Assembly: GCA_946886365.1 (NCBI GenBank)
Contig: CAMPIM010000016.1
Coordinates: forward strand, 1 to 42,965
Source of the DNA: an uncultured Novosphingobium sp.
GTDB taxonomy: Bacteria; Pseudomonadota; Alphaproteobacteria; Sphingomonadales; Sphingomonadaceae
Direction of reading: 5' to 3'
DNA: 42,965 nucleotides
This document shows positions 7,227 through 17,944 of the stretch, one piece after another. The notes below the pieces were generated by a model. The model was not told the origin of the DNA, ran no database searches, and saw nothing but the letters and a program-made list of their open reading frames with translations. Position numbers and translations under genes: made by a program. The stretch's first letter is position 1, and every line of letters begins with the position of its first letter.

Positions 7227-8462
7227 GTGAAAAGGTCAACAGCCTTCGCGGCGATCATCGGCGGCGCAGCGGTCATCGCCGCCGCGCGCCTGGCGGCGGC
7301 TCCTCAAGCAGGCATCATCCTTGGCGGCACGGGCGAAACCAGCCTGCGTCAGGAACAGGCTGCGCTGAAGGCAGCCCGCATCCAGTCCGAACAAGCGCGC
7401 GAGCGTTCCCAGCGTTTGGAACAGCAGGCAACGGCCGCGCGGGACGAGGCCGAACAGGCGCGCCGCCGCGCCGCCGCCATGGCTGCCCGTATCCAGCAGG
7501 CCGAGGCTGACATTCAAGCGGCCCAAGCGCGTATCGCGATCATAGCCCGCATGCAGCGTTCGCAAGCAGCACGGCTGGCGGCCAAGCAGGAGCCGGTTGT
7601 CCGCTTGACCGCCGCCCTTCAGATGATGGCGCGGCGGCCTCTGGCTCTGGCGCTGGTGCAGCCGGGGTCGCTGAACGATGCCGTCCACATGCGCGCCGTG
7701 CTGGGACAGATATTGCCCGTCATTCAGGAGCGCACATCTGGCTTGCGCGCTGAACTGGAGCGCAGCCGCGCTTTGCGTGAGACCGCCGAGCAGGCCGCCG
7801 CTTCACTCGCGCAAAGCCAGGCCGACCTCCGCAATAGCCAAGCCGCTTTACGCACGTTGGAAACGCAAAAGCGGCTGGCGGAGAGGGACTATCGCTCCAA
7901 CGCCAATCTGGAGAGTGACCGCGCGCTCGCCTTGGGCGAAAGAGCCCGCGACATCGTCGATCTGATGGATCGCCTCCAGGCCGCAGGCGATTTACGGGAG
8001 GAACTGGCAGCGCTCCCCGGCCCGCTGCTCAGGCCGGCGCGCCCAGACCTCGCCATGGCGCCCGCACAGGCAAGGCAGCGCAGTGCGGGCGGACCTCCAC
8101 CCTATCGCTTGCCGGTGATGGGTCAGTTGGTTACCGGCATGGGTGAATTGTCGGAAAGCGGCGTCCGGTCGCGGGGTCTCACCATTGTCACCCAGTCGGG
8201 CGCGCTCGCCGTCGCACCTACGGCGGGGCGCGTCGTCTTCGCAGGACCTTATCGCGGCTACGGCCAGATCATGATCCTCGATCATGGCGGCGGCTGGACC
8301 ACATTGATCACCGGATTGCATCGGCTTTCCGCCGCCGTGGGCGATGATGTGCGACAGGGCGATCCGCTAGGCAACGCCGGAAGCGGGCGTCCGACCATCA
8401 CGATCGAACTGCGTCGCAATGGCCGTCCGGTCGATATCGTGCCGTTGGTCGGGCTAGGCTGA
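7227..8462 (+). CDS. envC: EnvC-type murein hydrolase activator (degenerate M23 domain)
   Basis: The 411-residue protein has an N-terminal signal/anchor helix, a long coiled coil (about residues 35-100 and again 160-215, rich in Glu, Gln, Arg and Ala) and a C-terminal LytM/M23-like domain (about 290-410). The usual zinc ligands of M23 peptidases are not visible: the H-x(3)-D site reads SRGLTI, and the HxH site reads TITIELR. This fits EnvC, which activates amidases rather than cutting peptidoglycan itself. It would act in the periplasm at the septum. The start is GTG at 7227 with GGGGGCAAGG ahead. It lies last in the nadD cluster; the ctpA protease that often follows is missing here. Confidence 0.85.
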   Translation: MKRSTAFAAIIGGAAVIAAARLAAAPQAGIILGGTGETSLRQEQAALKAARIQSEQARERSQRLEQQATAARDEAEQARRRAAAMAARIQQAEADIQAAQARIAIIARMQRSQAARLAAKQEPVVRLTAALQMMARRPLALALVQPGSLNDAVHMRAVLGQILPVIQERTSGLRAELERSRALRETAEQAAASLAQSQADLRNSQAALRTLETQKRLAERDYRSNANLESDRALALGERARDIVDLMDRLQAAGDLREELAALPGPLLRPARPDLAMAPAQARQRSAGGPPPYRLPVMGQLVTGMGELSESGVRSRGLTIVTQSGALAVAPTAGRVVFAGPYRGYGQIMILDHGGGWTTLITGLHRLSAAVGDDVRQGDPLGNAGSGRPTITIELRRNGRPVDIVPLVGLG

Positions 8463-8464
8463 AA

Positions 8465-8577
8465 GCGCTAGAGCGCGCTGCGTTTAATTGGACGCAGGCC
8501 GCGCGCCCTAGTTTTTTGTTTTCGCATCGTTTTAGGCGCAAAACCGGTTCCCACTTTTGCGCACGATGCTCTAGCGC
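8465..8577. repeat. Nested palindromic intergenic repeat at a convergent junction
   Basis: About 113 bp bounded by 10-bp inverted ends, GCGCTAGAGC (8465-8474) and GCTCTAGCGC (8568-8577). Inside are GCATCGT/ACGATGC (8524-8530 and 8563-8569) and GCGCAAAA/TTTTGCGC (8536-8543 and 8555-8562). The core around ACCGGTTCCCAC resembles a repeat seen in many alphaproteobacterial intergenic regions. The element includes the TAG stop of the methyltransferase gene (8571-8573) and may act as a two-way terminator; a T-run (GTTTTTTGTTTT) lies at about 8511-8522. Confidence 0.75.
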
Positions 8578-9440
8578 CGCCAGCGCGCCCAGATGGCCGT
8601 TGGCAGTTCCAGCCCTCTTGCTTCCTCCCGCACGGCCAATTCGCCCGCTTCGACCGTGCCCGGAAGGTCAGCAAAGGCCTGCTTCAGCAATTCCCCGATC
8701 GCCAGCGCGGACATGCGCACGGCATAGACGGTCAGGAACAGGTAGCGACTGTCGGCATCCAGCAGGCGGCGGCAATCCGCGATCAGACGGGGCAGATCCT
8801 CTTCCAGCCTCCAGATTTCACCGTCCGGCCCACGGCCATATTTAGGCGGGTCGAGCAATATGCCGTCATAGCGCCGCTCTCGCCGGACCTCTCGGGCGAC
8901 AAACTTCGCGGCATCGTCAACGATCCAGCGAACCGGGCGGTCTTCCATCCCCGACGCGGCGGCATTGGCCCGCGCCTGCGCCACCGACTTCTTCGACGCG
9001 TCGACATGCACCATCTGCGCGCCGGTAGCCGACATCGCCAATGTCCCGACGCCGGTATAGCCGAACAGGTTCATGATCTGCGGCTGCTCCAGCCCGGCCG
9101 TCTGCTCGCGCATCCAGTTCCACACCGGCGCCATATCGGGAAAGAAGCCGAGATGCCGGAAAGGCGTGCAACTCGCCTGAAACGTCACCTCGTTCCAGCT
9201 GAGCGGCCAACCTTCAGCGGGCACCGGGCGATCATAGAACCAGCGCCCGCCGCCCTCTTCATCCGATCCCGGCACGAATTCGCCATCGGCCTGCCAGTCG
9301 GCACTCGCGGGCGCCCACATCGCCTGCGGCTCGGGTCGGATGAAACGATAACGGCCATAGCGTTCCAGCTTGCGGCCATGACCCGAATCGAGCAGGCCAT
9401 AATCGGCCCACGGCTCACCGATGAGCGTGTCGAGCTTCAT
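8571..9440 (-). CDS. Class I SAM-dependent methyltransferase (COG1092-like)
   Basis: The 289-residue protein has a Rossmann methyltransferase fold: NLFGYTGVGTLAMSATGA is motif I, HVDASKKSVAQARANA is motif II, and DPPKYGRGPDGEIW is the catalytic DPP(K/F) motif typical of RlmI/RlmK-like rRNA or nucleic-acid methyltransferases. The N-terminal PUA domain of RlmI is not present, so the target is uncertain. Its start overlaps the thrC stop by ATGA (9437-9440), so it is coupled to thrC. The stop codon lies inside the palindromic repeat. Confidence 0.85.
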   Translation of the reverse strand: MKLDTLIGEPWADYGLLDSGHGRKLERYGRYRFIRPEPQAMWAPASADWQADGEFVPGSDEEGGGRWFYDRPVPAEGWPLSWNEVTFQASCTPFRHLGFFPDMAPVWNWMREQTAGLEQPQIMNLFGYTGVGTLAMSATGAQMVHVDASKKSVAQARANAAASGMEDRPVRWIVDDAAKFVAREVRRERRYDGILLDPPKYGRGPDGEIWRLEEDLPRLIADCRRLLDADSRYLFLTVYAVRMSALAIGELLKQAFADLPGTVEAGELAVREEARGLELPTAIWARWRR

Positions 9441-10837
9441 GCTCGCGGCGTAGCGCGCTCCGCGACATAGGCGGTGATCGCCTCAAAGGTCGCGGGCAGC
9501 TTGGCATAGGCTTCCTCTCGGGCGAACAGGTCACCCATGCGGGCAGGCAGAGGCGGACGAAGCCCGGTGGCGCGCTCCACGGCCTCGCGGAACTTGGCTG
9601 GATGCGCCGTCGCCAGCGTGACGATCGGAACGCCTGCCTCAACCTCCATCTCGCGCGCGGCGGCAAGGCCCACGGCGGTATGGGGGTCAATGACTTGCCC
9701 CGCCCCGTCAAAGGCCCAACGAATCGCCATGTTCATTGCGTCGCCATCGACGCGCGCCGAAGCGAACAGCTTCGCCGCGCCAGCCCGCTGCGCATTGGTG
9801 AGCCGCATCGCCCGGCTGGTCTCAAATCCCTTCATCTGCTCGGCCAGCGCCGGGCCGCCACGGCCACCAGCGTCGAACAGCAGTCGTTCGAAATTCGAAC
9901 TAATCTGGATATCCATGCTGGGCGTGGACGTCTGAACGACCTGGCCCTGGCTATAGTCACCATCCGCCAGCGCGCGGTGCAGAATGTCGTTGACGTTGGT
10001 CGCGACCATCAGCTTCGCAACGGGAAGGCCCATCTGCGCCGCGACATAACCAGCGAACACGTCACCGAAATTGCCGGTCGGCACTGAAAAGGCAATTTGC
10101 CGCTCGGGCGCGCCCAGTCTTACGGCGGCGTAGAAATAATAGACCACCTGCGCCATCAGCCGCGCCCAGTTGATGCTGTTCACCGCCGACAGATTGAACT
10201 TCTTCGAAAAGGCAGGGTCGTTGAACATCGCCTTCACGAGTGCCTGCGCGTCGTCGAAGCTGCCCTCAATCGCGATATTATGGACGTTGGGCGCGCGCAC
10301 CGTGGTCATCTGGCGCCGTTGCACGTCGGACACGCGGCCTTCCGGGTGCAGCATGAAGATGTCGATCTTCTCGCGCCCTGCAACGGCGTCGATCGCCGCC
10401 GACCCCGTATCGCCCGAAGTCGCACCGACGATCGTCAGATGATCGTCCCGGCGTGACAGGAACCGCTCAAACAGCTGCCCCAGCAATTGCAGCGCGACGT
10501 CCTTGAACGCCAGGGTCGGGCCATGGAAAAGTTCGAGCAACCAATGCTGGTGGTCCAGCTGAACCAGCGGCGTCACCGCGTTGTGGCTGAACCGGCCATA
10601 GGCGGCAGTGCACAGCTCGCGCAGTTCATCTTCGCTGAGCGAGCCCGCGACATAGGGGGCCATGACGCGGACGGCGGTTTCCACATAGGAAAGCCCGGCG
10701 AGCGCGCGTATGTCCGCCTCCGAAAAGCGCGGCCAGCTTTCCGGAACATAAAGGCCGCCGTCGGACGCCAGCCCTGCCAGCGTCACATCCTCGAAACCCA
10801 GCGCAGGCGCGCTTCCCCTGGTGCTCACATATTGCAT
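9437..10837 (-). CDS. thrC: Threonine synthase
   Basis: The 466-residue PLP enzyme begins MQYVSTRGSAPALGFEDVTLAGLASDGGLYVPE, the family's N-terminal signature. The PLP lysine is K112 in PTLAFKDVALQ. SGDTGSAA and VPTGNFGDVFAGY are phosphate- and cofactor-binding loops. It converts O-phosphohomoserine to threonine. A longer ORF begins at 10966, but the ATG at 10837 is where homology begins and it leaves 44 bases after SURF1. It is probably transcribed with SURF1; this oxidase-SURF1-thrC order is known in alphaproteobacteria. Confidence 0.93.
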   Translation of the reverse strand: MQYVSTRGSAPALGFEDVTLAGLASDGGLYVPESWPRFSEADIRALAGLSYVETAVRVMAPYVAGSLSEDELRELCTAAYGRFSHNAVTPLVQLDHQHWLLELFHGPTLAFKDVALQLLGQLFERFLSRRDDHLTIVGATSGDTGSAAIDAVAGREKIDIFMLHPEGRVSDVQRRQMTTVRAPNVHNIAIEGSFDDAQALVKAMFNDPAFSKKFNLSAVNSINWARLMAQVVYYFYAAVRLGAPERQIAFSVPTGNFGDVFAGYVAAQMGLPVAKLMVATNVNDILHRALADGDYSQGQVVQTSTPSMDIQISSNFERLLFDAGGRGGPALAEQMKGFETSRAMRLTNAQRAGAAKLFASARVDGDAMNMAIRWAFDGAGQVIDPHTAVGLAAAREMEVEAGVPIVTLATAHPAKFREAVERATGLRPPLPARMGDLFAREEAYAKLPATFEAITAYVAERATPRA

Positions 10838-10881
10838 GATGGGGAAGCGCGGTAACGAGGCTGGAGCGTTGGAGCAAGCCT

Positions 10882-11523
10882 TTACGACGGATCGGCCGAT
10901 GGAGGCATCCGCTTGCGAAGCGCAAGAACGTAGATAACCACGGCCACCGCTGCGAAGAAGAACCACTGGACGGCATAAGCGAGGTGATTGTTCGGAACGT
11001 CGTTGACGCTCGGCGGGGCGACCGGTTTCAACCCTTCCGGCGCGCGCTCCGCGATCAACATCGGCCGCAGCGGAAGAACATTGGCCGTGAAGCGCGACAA
11101 CAACGTCCGGTGATCAGGCTCTTCGGATATCCAGCCGGTGACTTGGCCGCCTTTCCAATTTGGCCTCAGGTCCGGCTGCTTGGCGACGCCCAAGGCAACG
11201 AGCGCTCCAGGCCCTTCTGCTCCGGTGGCGCATTGCGCGATATAGCGGTAGCCGACCGACCCATCGGCGGCCCGTCCCGCTTCCGTCTGCCAGCCAACGA
11301 CATTCAGGCAATGAATGGAAGAGCGGCGGAACAGCAGCACGGGCGGAACAGGTGGCATTTGCGGGAAGCTGACAGTCGGCTTGGCTGGATTAGCCGACGC
11401 AAGGGCCAGCATCGCCTCCTTCTCGCCGCGGCGTTGCAACTGCCAGATGCCAAGGGCGATCATGACCAGCACGGCGCCTGCCACGATAATGCTGGCAAAA
11501 AGGGGGACGCGACGCGCGGTCAT
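10882..11523 (-). CDS. SURF1 family cytochrome oxidase biogenesis protein
   Basis: The 213-residue protein has a membrane helix at each end (about 8-28 and 188-206), the SURF1 topology. Family phrases include ALGIWQLQRRGEKEAML after the first helix and NNHLAYAVQWFFFAAVAVVIYVLALRKR at the end. SURF1 assists insertion of heme a into subunit I of cytochrome c oxidase. Its start codon overlaps the stop of the 53-codon ORF upstream (ATGA at 11520-11523). Its position after coxC supports the role. Confidence 0.92.
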   Translation of the reverse strand: MTARRVPLFASIIVAGAVLVMIALGIWQLQRRGEKEAMLALASANPAKPTVSFPQMPPVPPVLLFRRSSIHCLNVVGWQTEAGRAADGSVGYRYIAQCATGAEGPGALVALGVAKQPDLRPNWKGGQVTGWISEEPDHRTLLSRFTANVLPLRPMLIAERAPEGLKPVAPPSVNDVPNNHLAYAVQWFFFAAVAVVIYVLALRKRMPPSADPS

Positions 11524-11681
11524 AGCTTGACCGCCGACGATATGGTCGCCCCGGTCAAAGCGGACGGGCCGAGTTGCCGGCAGGCAGGCACGGCACTCGC
11601 ATTCGGCAGCCGAACGCCGGGCAGAGAGAGGCTGGACGGCTGGAGAAGCACTGGTGTGGAAAGAAGCATAACGACAGGCAT
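11520..11681 (-). CDS. Small unrecognised protein (53 aa) coupled to SURF1
   Basis: A 53-codon ORF starts at 11681 with a GGAAG ribosome site 7 bases upstream, and its TGA overlaps the SURF1 ATG. Both features argue that it is translated. The N-terminus (MPVVMLLSTPVLLQPS) is short and hydrophobic; the rest is neutral with one Cys and no motif I can name. In related genomes a DUF983 gene (about 120 aa) often sits here; this ORF is too short for that and lacks the CxxC pairs, so it may be an unrelated leader or a replacement. It begins just after the coxC terminator-like hairpin. Confidence 0.5.
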   Translation of the reverse strand: MPVVMLLSTPVLLQPSSLSLPGVRLPNASAVPACRQLGPSALTGATISSAVKL

Positions 11682-11698
11682 AATTATCTTCCGCCCAA

Positions 11699-11732
11699 AA
11701 GAAAACGGCCGGTTGTTACCGGCCGTTTTCTT
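11699..11732 (-). terminator. Hairpin after coxC
   Basis: A perfect 13-bp stem (GAAAACGGCCGGT 11701-11713 with ACCGGCCGTTTTC 11718-11730), a 4-base loop, and A/T pairs extending the arms. On the minus strand it is followed by TTTT, 21 bases after the coxC stop. It could end or attenuate the cox transcript before SURF1 and thrC. On the plus strand the T-run is short. Confidence 0.8.
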
Positions 11733-11751
11733 GATGGATAAGACAGAGGCC

Positions 11752-12582
11752 TTAGCCGCCGTGCATCGGAGCGCCCCAGCCGCCCCACACATAGATGGCG
11801 ACGAACAGGAACAGCCAGACGACATCGACAAAGTGCCAGTACCAAGCAGCGGCCTCAAAGCCGAAATGCTGGCGGGGAGTGAAGTGCCCCTTATAGACGC
11901 GGACCAGATTGACGATCAGGAAGATCGTACCGATCAGAACGTGGAAGCCGTGGAAGCCCGTCGCCATGTAGAAGGCCGAGCTGTAGGGGCTGCCGCCGAA
12001 CGGGAACGGCGCATGCATATATTCATAGGCCTGGATCGAAGAGAAGAGCAGGCCGAGGATCACCGTCAACCACAGGCCGGTTTTCAGACTCTCACGATCT
12101 CCATGAATGAGCGCGTGGTGCGCCCAGGTGACGGTCGTGCCCGAGCAGAGCAGGATCAGCGTGTTGAGCAGCGGCAGCTCAAACGCGTTCATCACCTCGA
12201 TACCCTTGGACGGGAACAACCCTTCGATCGGAGCAAGCTGGCTCGGGAAGAGCGAGAAGTCGAAGAACGCCCAGAACCAGCCGACAAAGAACATGACTTC
12301 CGAAGCAATGAACAGGATCATCCCATAGCGCAGATGCAATTGCACCACCGGCGTATGGTCACCGGCATGCGCCTCTGCGATCACGTTCGCCCACCAGCTA
12401 TACATGGTGAACAGCACGCCCGCGACGCCGATCAGGAATACCCAGCCACCACCGGCAGGCATGGCATCAGGGTGCATCCACATGATCGCGCCGAGCGCCA
12501 TTACCAGCGCCGACATGGACCCGAATAGCGGCCAGATGCTGGGCGGTAGAATATGATAATCGTGCTGCTTGGCGCCTGCCAT
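11752..12582 (-). CDS. coxC: Cytochrome c oxidase subunit III
   Basis: The 276-residue protein has seven hydrophobic segments and the COX3 signatures [12 protein letters not shown] (start), [22 protein letters not shown] (middle) and [18 protein letters not shown] (end). It is the third core subunit of the aa3 oxidase in the cytoplasmic membrane. The ATG at 12582 (GGGAAGAG upstream) is chosen over the in-frame 12651 because COX3 homology begins there and 12651 falls within ctaG. It lies 43 bases after ctaG. Confidence 0.96.
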   Translation of the reverse strand: MAGAKQHDYHILPPSIWPLFGSMSALVMALGAIMWMHPDAMPAGGGWVFLIGVAGVLFTMYSWWANVIAEAHAGDHTPVVQLHLRYGMILFIASEVMFFVGWFWAFFDFSLFPSQLAPIEGLFPSKGIEVMNAFELPLLNTLILLCSGTTVTWAHHALIHGDRESLKTGLWLTVILGLLFSSIQAYEYMHAPFPFGGSPYSSAFYMATGFHGFHVLIGTIFLIVNLVRVYKGHFTPRQHFGFEAAAWYWHFVDVVWLFLFVAIYVWGGWGAPMHGG

Positions 12583-12625
12583 GACGTACTCTTCCCTGTT
12601 CGCGTTCGCGTTATCGTAGATTGCC

Positions 12626-13201
12626 TTAGCTCGGCTTCTTGTCCTGCTCAACAGGATAGAAGGTGTAGCTTAGCGTAATTTGCTGAGTGTCCCTATTGTC
12701 GGGATCATTCAGTATTTTGGGATCAACATAATAAATCACCGGCATGCGGACCTGCTCGCCCGGCTGCAATGTCTGCTGGGTGAAGCAAAAACACTGAATC
12801 TTGGTGAAGTAGGCGCCAGACTGGATCGGCGTCACGTTGAAGCTGGCCGTGCCCGTAACAGGCTTGTCCGACATGTTCTTCGCGATGAAGATCGCCATGT
12901 CGCGCGCGCCAACGGTCACCGTATCCGTCCGATGTTCGGGATAGAATTGCCAGGGCATGCCAGGTTGAACATTGGAATCGAATCGGATCGACATTGTATG
13001 GCCGATCGCAGGCTGCAACTTGACGTCAGCAGCAGCGCGCTGCGTCGTGCCGCCATATCCCGTCTGCTGGCAGAAAATCCGGTAGAGTGGGACCGATGCG
13101 AAACCCAGCCCAAGCATAGCCAATCCTACCCCCGTCATAGTGATGAGGGTGCGGCGGTTCCGGCGATCCCGATCAAAAGGCGACGGTGGCAAGCTGGCCA
13201 T
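12626..13201 (-). CDS. ctaG: Cytochrome c oxidase assembly protein CtaG/Cox11
   Basis: The 191-residue protein has one N-terminal membrane helix (about 18-40, ending in [15 protein letters not shown], a family signature) and a periplasmic immunoglobulin-like domain with the copper-binding motif [10 protein letters not shown]. Cox11 delivers copper to the CuB site of subunit I. The ATG shares one base with the stop of the 43-aa gene upstream (TAATG at 13203-13199). Confidence 0.95.
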   Translation of the reverse strand: MASLPPSPFDRDRRNRRTLITMTGVGLAMLGLGFASVPLYRIFCQQTGYGGTTQRAAADVKLQPAIGHTMSIRFDSNVQPGMPWQFYPEHRTDTVTVGARDMAIFIAKNMSDKPVTGTASFNVTPIQSGAYFTKIQCFCFTQQTLQPGEQVRMPVIYYVDPKILNDPDNRDTQQITLSYTFYPVEQDKKPS

Positions 13202-13332
13202 TACTGACCCGCGCCAATCTTCACGATCGTGATCGCGTAAAAGAGAATGACGAGCGCCCCGAGCAACAGCCCAGTGACAATGGCGCGCGACTTCTGCCGA
13301 CTGCGTACCTGCTTTTCCTCCTCAGGCGTCAT
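13201..13332 (-). CDS. CoxF-like small membrane protein (43 aa)
   Basis: A 43-residue protein: a charged N-terminus ([16 protein letters not shown]) followed by one membrane helix ([22 protein letters not shown]). It is locked in the operon by overlaps on both sides: its ATG overlaps the ctaB TGA (ATGA, 13329-13332), and its TAA overlaps the ctaG ATG. The size, topology and position between ctaB and ctaG match small CoxF-like proteins of alphaproteobacterial cox operons. Its exact role in oxidase assembly is not known. It is easy to miss because of its length. Confidence 0.82.
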   Translation of the reverse strand: MTPEEEKQVRSRQKSRAIVTGLLLGALVILFYAITIVKIGAGQ

Positions 13333-14249
13333 GCCAGCAACCAACGATCAATGACAACCGCTCCGAACAGAAGGAAAAGATAGAGGATCGAATATTTGAA
13401 CAGTCGGCGTTCGGGACCCATGCGGCTGGGATCCATTTCACGGCGCCGGTAGACCTGAAAGGCGAAGATCACGAACAGGCCCGTACCGAACAAGGCAGTT
13501 ACGCCGTAAATCAGACCGGTAAGGCGAAGCAGAATGGGTGCCATCGCTGCGGCGGCCATGATCGCGGTGTAGAACCATATCTGACGGCGCGTAGCAACTT
13601 CACCTGATACGACGGGCAGCATCGGAATGTTTGCCGCAGCATAGTCAGTCTTGACGAACAGCGCGAGTGCCCAGAAATGCGGCGGCGTCCAGAAGAAGGT
13701 GAGCATGAAAAGCGCTACCGGGAGAGCGCCGACGTCACCTGTGACCGCGGCCCAACCGATAACGGGAGGAAAAGCCCCCGCAGCACCGCCGATGACGATG
13801 TTCTGTGTTGTCCGGGGCTTGAGCCAAATAGTGTAAATGAAAACATAGAAAAGAATCGACACCGCCAAGATGACAGAGGCGAGCCAGTTCGTCGCCACGC
13901 CCATCAGCAGGACCGAGAAGAAGGAAAGGCCGACGCCGAAATGAAGCGCCGACTGCCGGTCCATACGGCCAGCGGGCAGTGGACGGTTGGCGGTCCGCTT
14001 CATCTTTGCGTCAATATCCGCCTCATACCATTGGTTGAGCGCAGCCGCTGCGCCAGCGCCCAGCGCTATGCACAGGATGGCAGTGAAGGCGAGTACGGGA
14101 TGGATTTGACCGGGCGCCGCGAGCAGCCCGCAAAGACCGGTGAAAACGACCAATGTCATCACGCGCGGCTTGGTCAACGCGACAAAGTCGCGCCAGTGCG
14201 CGGGAATCGTGGAAGCGGCGCTCCCGGTCATGAACGGCGAACTTGCCAT
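13329..14249 (-). CDS. ctaB: Protoheme IX farnesyltransferase
   Basis: The 306-residue UbiA-family prenyltransferase has about nine membrane helices. The first Asp-rich motif region reads [21 protein letters not shown], and the second lies around [28 protein letters not shown]. It converts heme B to heme O, the precursor of heme A for the oxidase. ATG 14249 follows GAGGAG; longer in-frame starts (to 14450) run back into coxA and are rejected. It is 113 bases after coxA. Confidence 0.95.
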   Translation of the reverse strand: MASSPFMTGSAASTIPAHWRDFVALTKPRVMTLVVFTGLCGLLAAPGQIHPVLAFTAILCIALGAGAAAALNQWYEADIDAKMKRTANRPLPAGRMDRQSALHFGVGLSFFSVLLMGVATNWLASVILAVSILFYVFIYTIWLKPRTTQNIVIGGAAGAFPPVIGWAAVTGDVGALPVALFMLTFFWTPPHFWALALFVKTDYAAANIPMLPVVSGEVATRRQIWFYTAIMAAAAMAPILLRLTGLIYGVTALFGTGLFVIFAFQVYRRREMDPSRMGPERRLFKYSILYLFLLFGAVVIDRWLLA

Positions 14250-14362
14250 ATGCTCCTCATGCGGCAGCCCGGCACCATCACAGGCGCCGGGGCTGCTAAC
14301 TGCGGGTCCGCGATATTCGTCGCCACCCGGCATCCTGCTGGATGCATTCTTTTCGCCGATCG

Positions 14363-16042
<1,680 letters not shown>

Positions 16043-16047
16043 TTACA

Positions 16048-17076
16048 TCAAAGCTTTTCGGCGGGAGCGGCGGCAGGCGCTGCGGGAGCGGCAGGCGCTG
16101 CGGGAGCGGCAGCCGTAGCTGCTGCGTCAGCGCCCCTAAGCTTGCCGCCCTGCGAGAGAACCCACTGGTCAAACTGGGCAGGAGGCAGCGCCTCGATCGC
16201 GATCGGCATGAACCCGTGACGCGCGCCGCACAGTTCAGAACACTGCCCGTAATAGACGCCCGGCTTCTCAATGGTGAAGGTCTTCTCATTGAGACGGCCA
16301 GGAACAGCGTCCATCTTCACCCAGAGCGACGGCACCGCAAAGGCGTGGATCACGTCAGCACCGGTGATGATCAGCTTGATCGGGCGGCCAGCAGGAAGAA
16401 CCATGCGGTTGTCAGGCGCGAGCAGATAAGGCTCGCCATTCGCCTCGGCCTTTTCCCTGGGAAGCATGTTCGAGACATATTCAGGAATGCCGTTGTCGGG
16501 ATATTCATAACCCCAATACCACTGGTAGCCGGTGACCTTCACGGTCAGCGCATCCTTGGGCGCGGGCTTGTACTGGTCAGCCAGCAGGCCGATCGAGGGC
16601 ACCGCGATAACAAGGAGGATCACTACCGGAACCACGGTCCAAATCACTTCGATCAGCGTATTGTGCGATGTCTTCGACGGCACCGGATTGGCGCTGCGGC
16701 GGAAGCGGATCATCACATAGAGCATCAGGAGGGCCACGAAGACCGAAATGATCGTGATAAGCGGCAGAAGCAGCACGTCGTGCAACCAGCGAGCGGTATG
16801 ACCCGTGGGGGTGAACTGTTCCTGCAGTGTGATCTCGCCGGGGCGCGGCATGCCGATGCCTTCGGTCGGCTTCATGCGGGGCGGCGCGGCAACCTTGGCC
16901 GCAGGCGCAGCCTCGGCAGCGGCCGCATTGGCGCCCGAGTCGGCCGGTGCGGCGGCATTGCCCGCAGCGGCGGCTGCGACGGCAGCATTGTCCTGCGCCA
17001 GCGCCTGACTGTTCAACGCCGCAGTTGGCGCAAAGGCCAACAACCCGGCGAGAACGAGCGATTTCACCATTTTCAT
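16048..17076 (-). CDS. coxB: Cytochrome c oxidase subunit II
   Basis: The 342-residue protein has a signal peptide (to about residue 28), an Ala-rich linker (about 30-65), two membrane helices and a cupredoxin domain. The CuA ligands lie in GQCSELCGARHGFM, with the upstream His in ADVIHAF. It accepts electrons from cytochrome c. The C-terminus is a low-complexity Ala/Pro tail beyond the normal domain. ATG 17076 is preferred: it gives a proper signal peptide, while the upstream in-frame codons to 17334 run into non-coding leader. Confidence 0.95.
   Translation of the reverse strand: MKMVKSLVLAGLLAFAPTAALNSQALAQDNAAVAAAAAGNAAAPADSGANAAAAEAAPAAKVAAPPRMKPTEGIGMPRPGEITLQEQFTPTGHTARWLHDVLLLPLITIISVFVALLMLYVMIRFRRSANPVPSKTSHNTLIEVIWTVVPVVILLVIAVPSIGLLADQYKPAPKDALTVKVTGYQWYWGYEYPDNGIPEYVSNMLPREKAEANGEPYLLAPDNRMVLPAGRPIKLIITGADVIHAFAVPSLWVKMDAVPGRLNEKTFTIEKPGVYYGQCSELCGARHGFMPIAIEALPPAQFDQWVLSQGGKLRGADAAATAAAPAAPAAPAAPAAAPAEKL
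16061..16121. repeat. Short tandem repeat in the coxB 3' end
   Basis: Two near-identical 18-bp units built on GGCAGGCGCTGCGGGAGC, with a partial copy, encode the Ala-Ala-Pro repeats of the CoxB tail. The number of units may vary between strains by slippage, always in frame. Confidence 0.7.
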
Positions 17077-17357
17077 AAGCGTCTTCTTACCCCGTAACCC
17101 CTTTGAGCCGCTGCAACGAGGACGCGCGCATACACGTATCCCTCGCCCGGTCGGTCTGCCGCGGCTTATAGGCATGGTTTTTTCCTGCCTCAAGCGGGCA
17201 GGAGCAGATTTTCTTCGCTGTTGCAACGCCCCGGTCGTCCGCCTATCTCGCACCTCGCGCGCAGGGGCGCGTTCATGGGCATTACCCATGCTAGAAATTG
17301 ATGTGCAGATGGCCCCGAAAATAGGCCTGGGCATGTACTGATGGATCGAAGAACCGG

Positions 17358-17939
17358 ATGACCGACGAGGAAGTACTGGCAGAATTCAGGGCCGCAGGAG
17401 CGCTGCTGGAGGGACATTTCATTCTGTCCTCGGGCCGGCGTAGCGCCAATTACCTGCAATGCGCGCGGGTATTGATGAACGCCGAACGCGCAGGCGGCCT
17501 CGCGCGCGCAGTCGTGCAGAAGCTGCCCCGCGAACTGCGGCAGGACATCGACCTTGTCGTCTCGCCCGCCATGGGCGGCCTTATCATCGGCCATGAAGTT
17601 GGGCGCGCGCTCGACAAGGATGCTGTATTTCTGGAACGGCCCGAGGGAAAGTTCGAGCTGCGGCGCGGCTTTGCCATAACACCCGGCCAAAAGGTGCTGA
17701 TGGTCGAAGACGTCGTCACGACCGGGCTGTCGTCGCGCCAGGCGATCGAAGCCGTGGAAGCCGAAGGCGGCATCGTTGTCGCCGAGGTAGCGCTAGTCGA
17801 TCGATCCGCAGGAGAAGTGGATCTGGGCGTCCCCTTCTACCCGCTCGTCAGCATCAATTTCCCTGTATATGAAGCAGATGATGTCCCGCCGGAACTAGCG
17901 GCCATCCCCGCCATCAAACCTGGAAGCCGGAAACAATAG
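17358..17939 (+). CDS. pyrE: Orotate phosphoribosyltransferase
   Basis: The 193-residue protein has the PRPP-binding motif [14 protein letters not shown] and the N-terminal phrase [18 protein letters not shown]. It joins orotate and PRPP to make orotidine monophosphate in pyrimidine synthesis. It is divergent from coxB across a 281-base gap, which must hold promoters for both; I could not assign them with confidence. pdxJ follows 5 bases after the stop. Confidence 0.95.
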   Translation: MTDEEVLAEFRAAGALLEGHFILSSGRRSANYLQCARVLMNAERAGGLARAVVQKLPRELRQDIDLVVSPAMGGLIIGHEVGRALDKDAVFLERPEGKFELRRGFAITPGQKVLMVEDVVTTGLSSRQAIEAVEAEGGIVVAEVALVDRSAGEVDLGVPFYPLVSINFPVYEADDVPPELAAIPAIKPGSRKQ

Positions 17940-17944
17940 GCATC

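Noticed and set aside
10838..10881. Riboswitch or attenuator ahead of thrC considered
   Set aside because: Only 44 bases separate SURF1 and thrC; no room for a structured leader and no Thr-codon leader peptide is seen.
10984..12528. 514-codon plus-strand open frame
   Set aside because: Antisense to SURF1, the 53-codon ORF and coxC; it spans the gap between genes and has no recognisable domain or ribosome site.
16061..16121. Tandem repeat considered as a CRISPR-like array
   Set aside because: Units are 18 bp with no spacers and lie in frame in coxB, coding for Ala/Pro.
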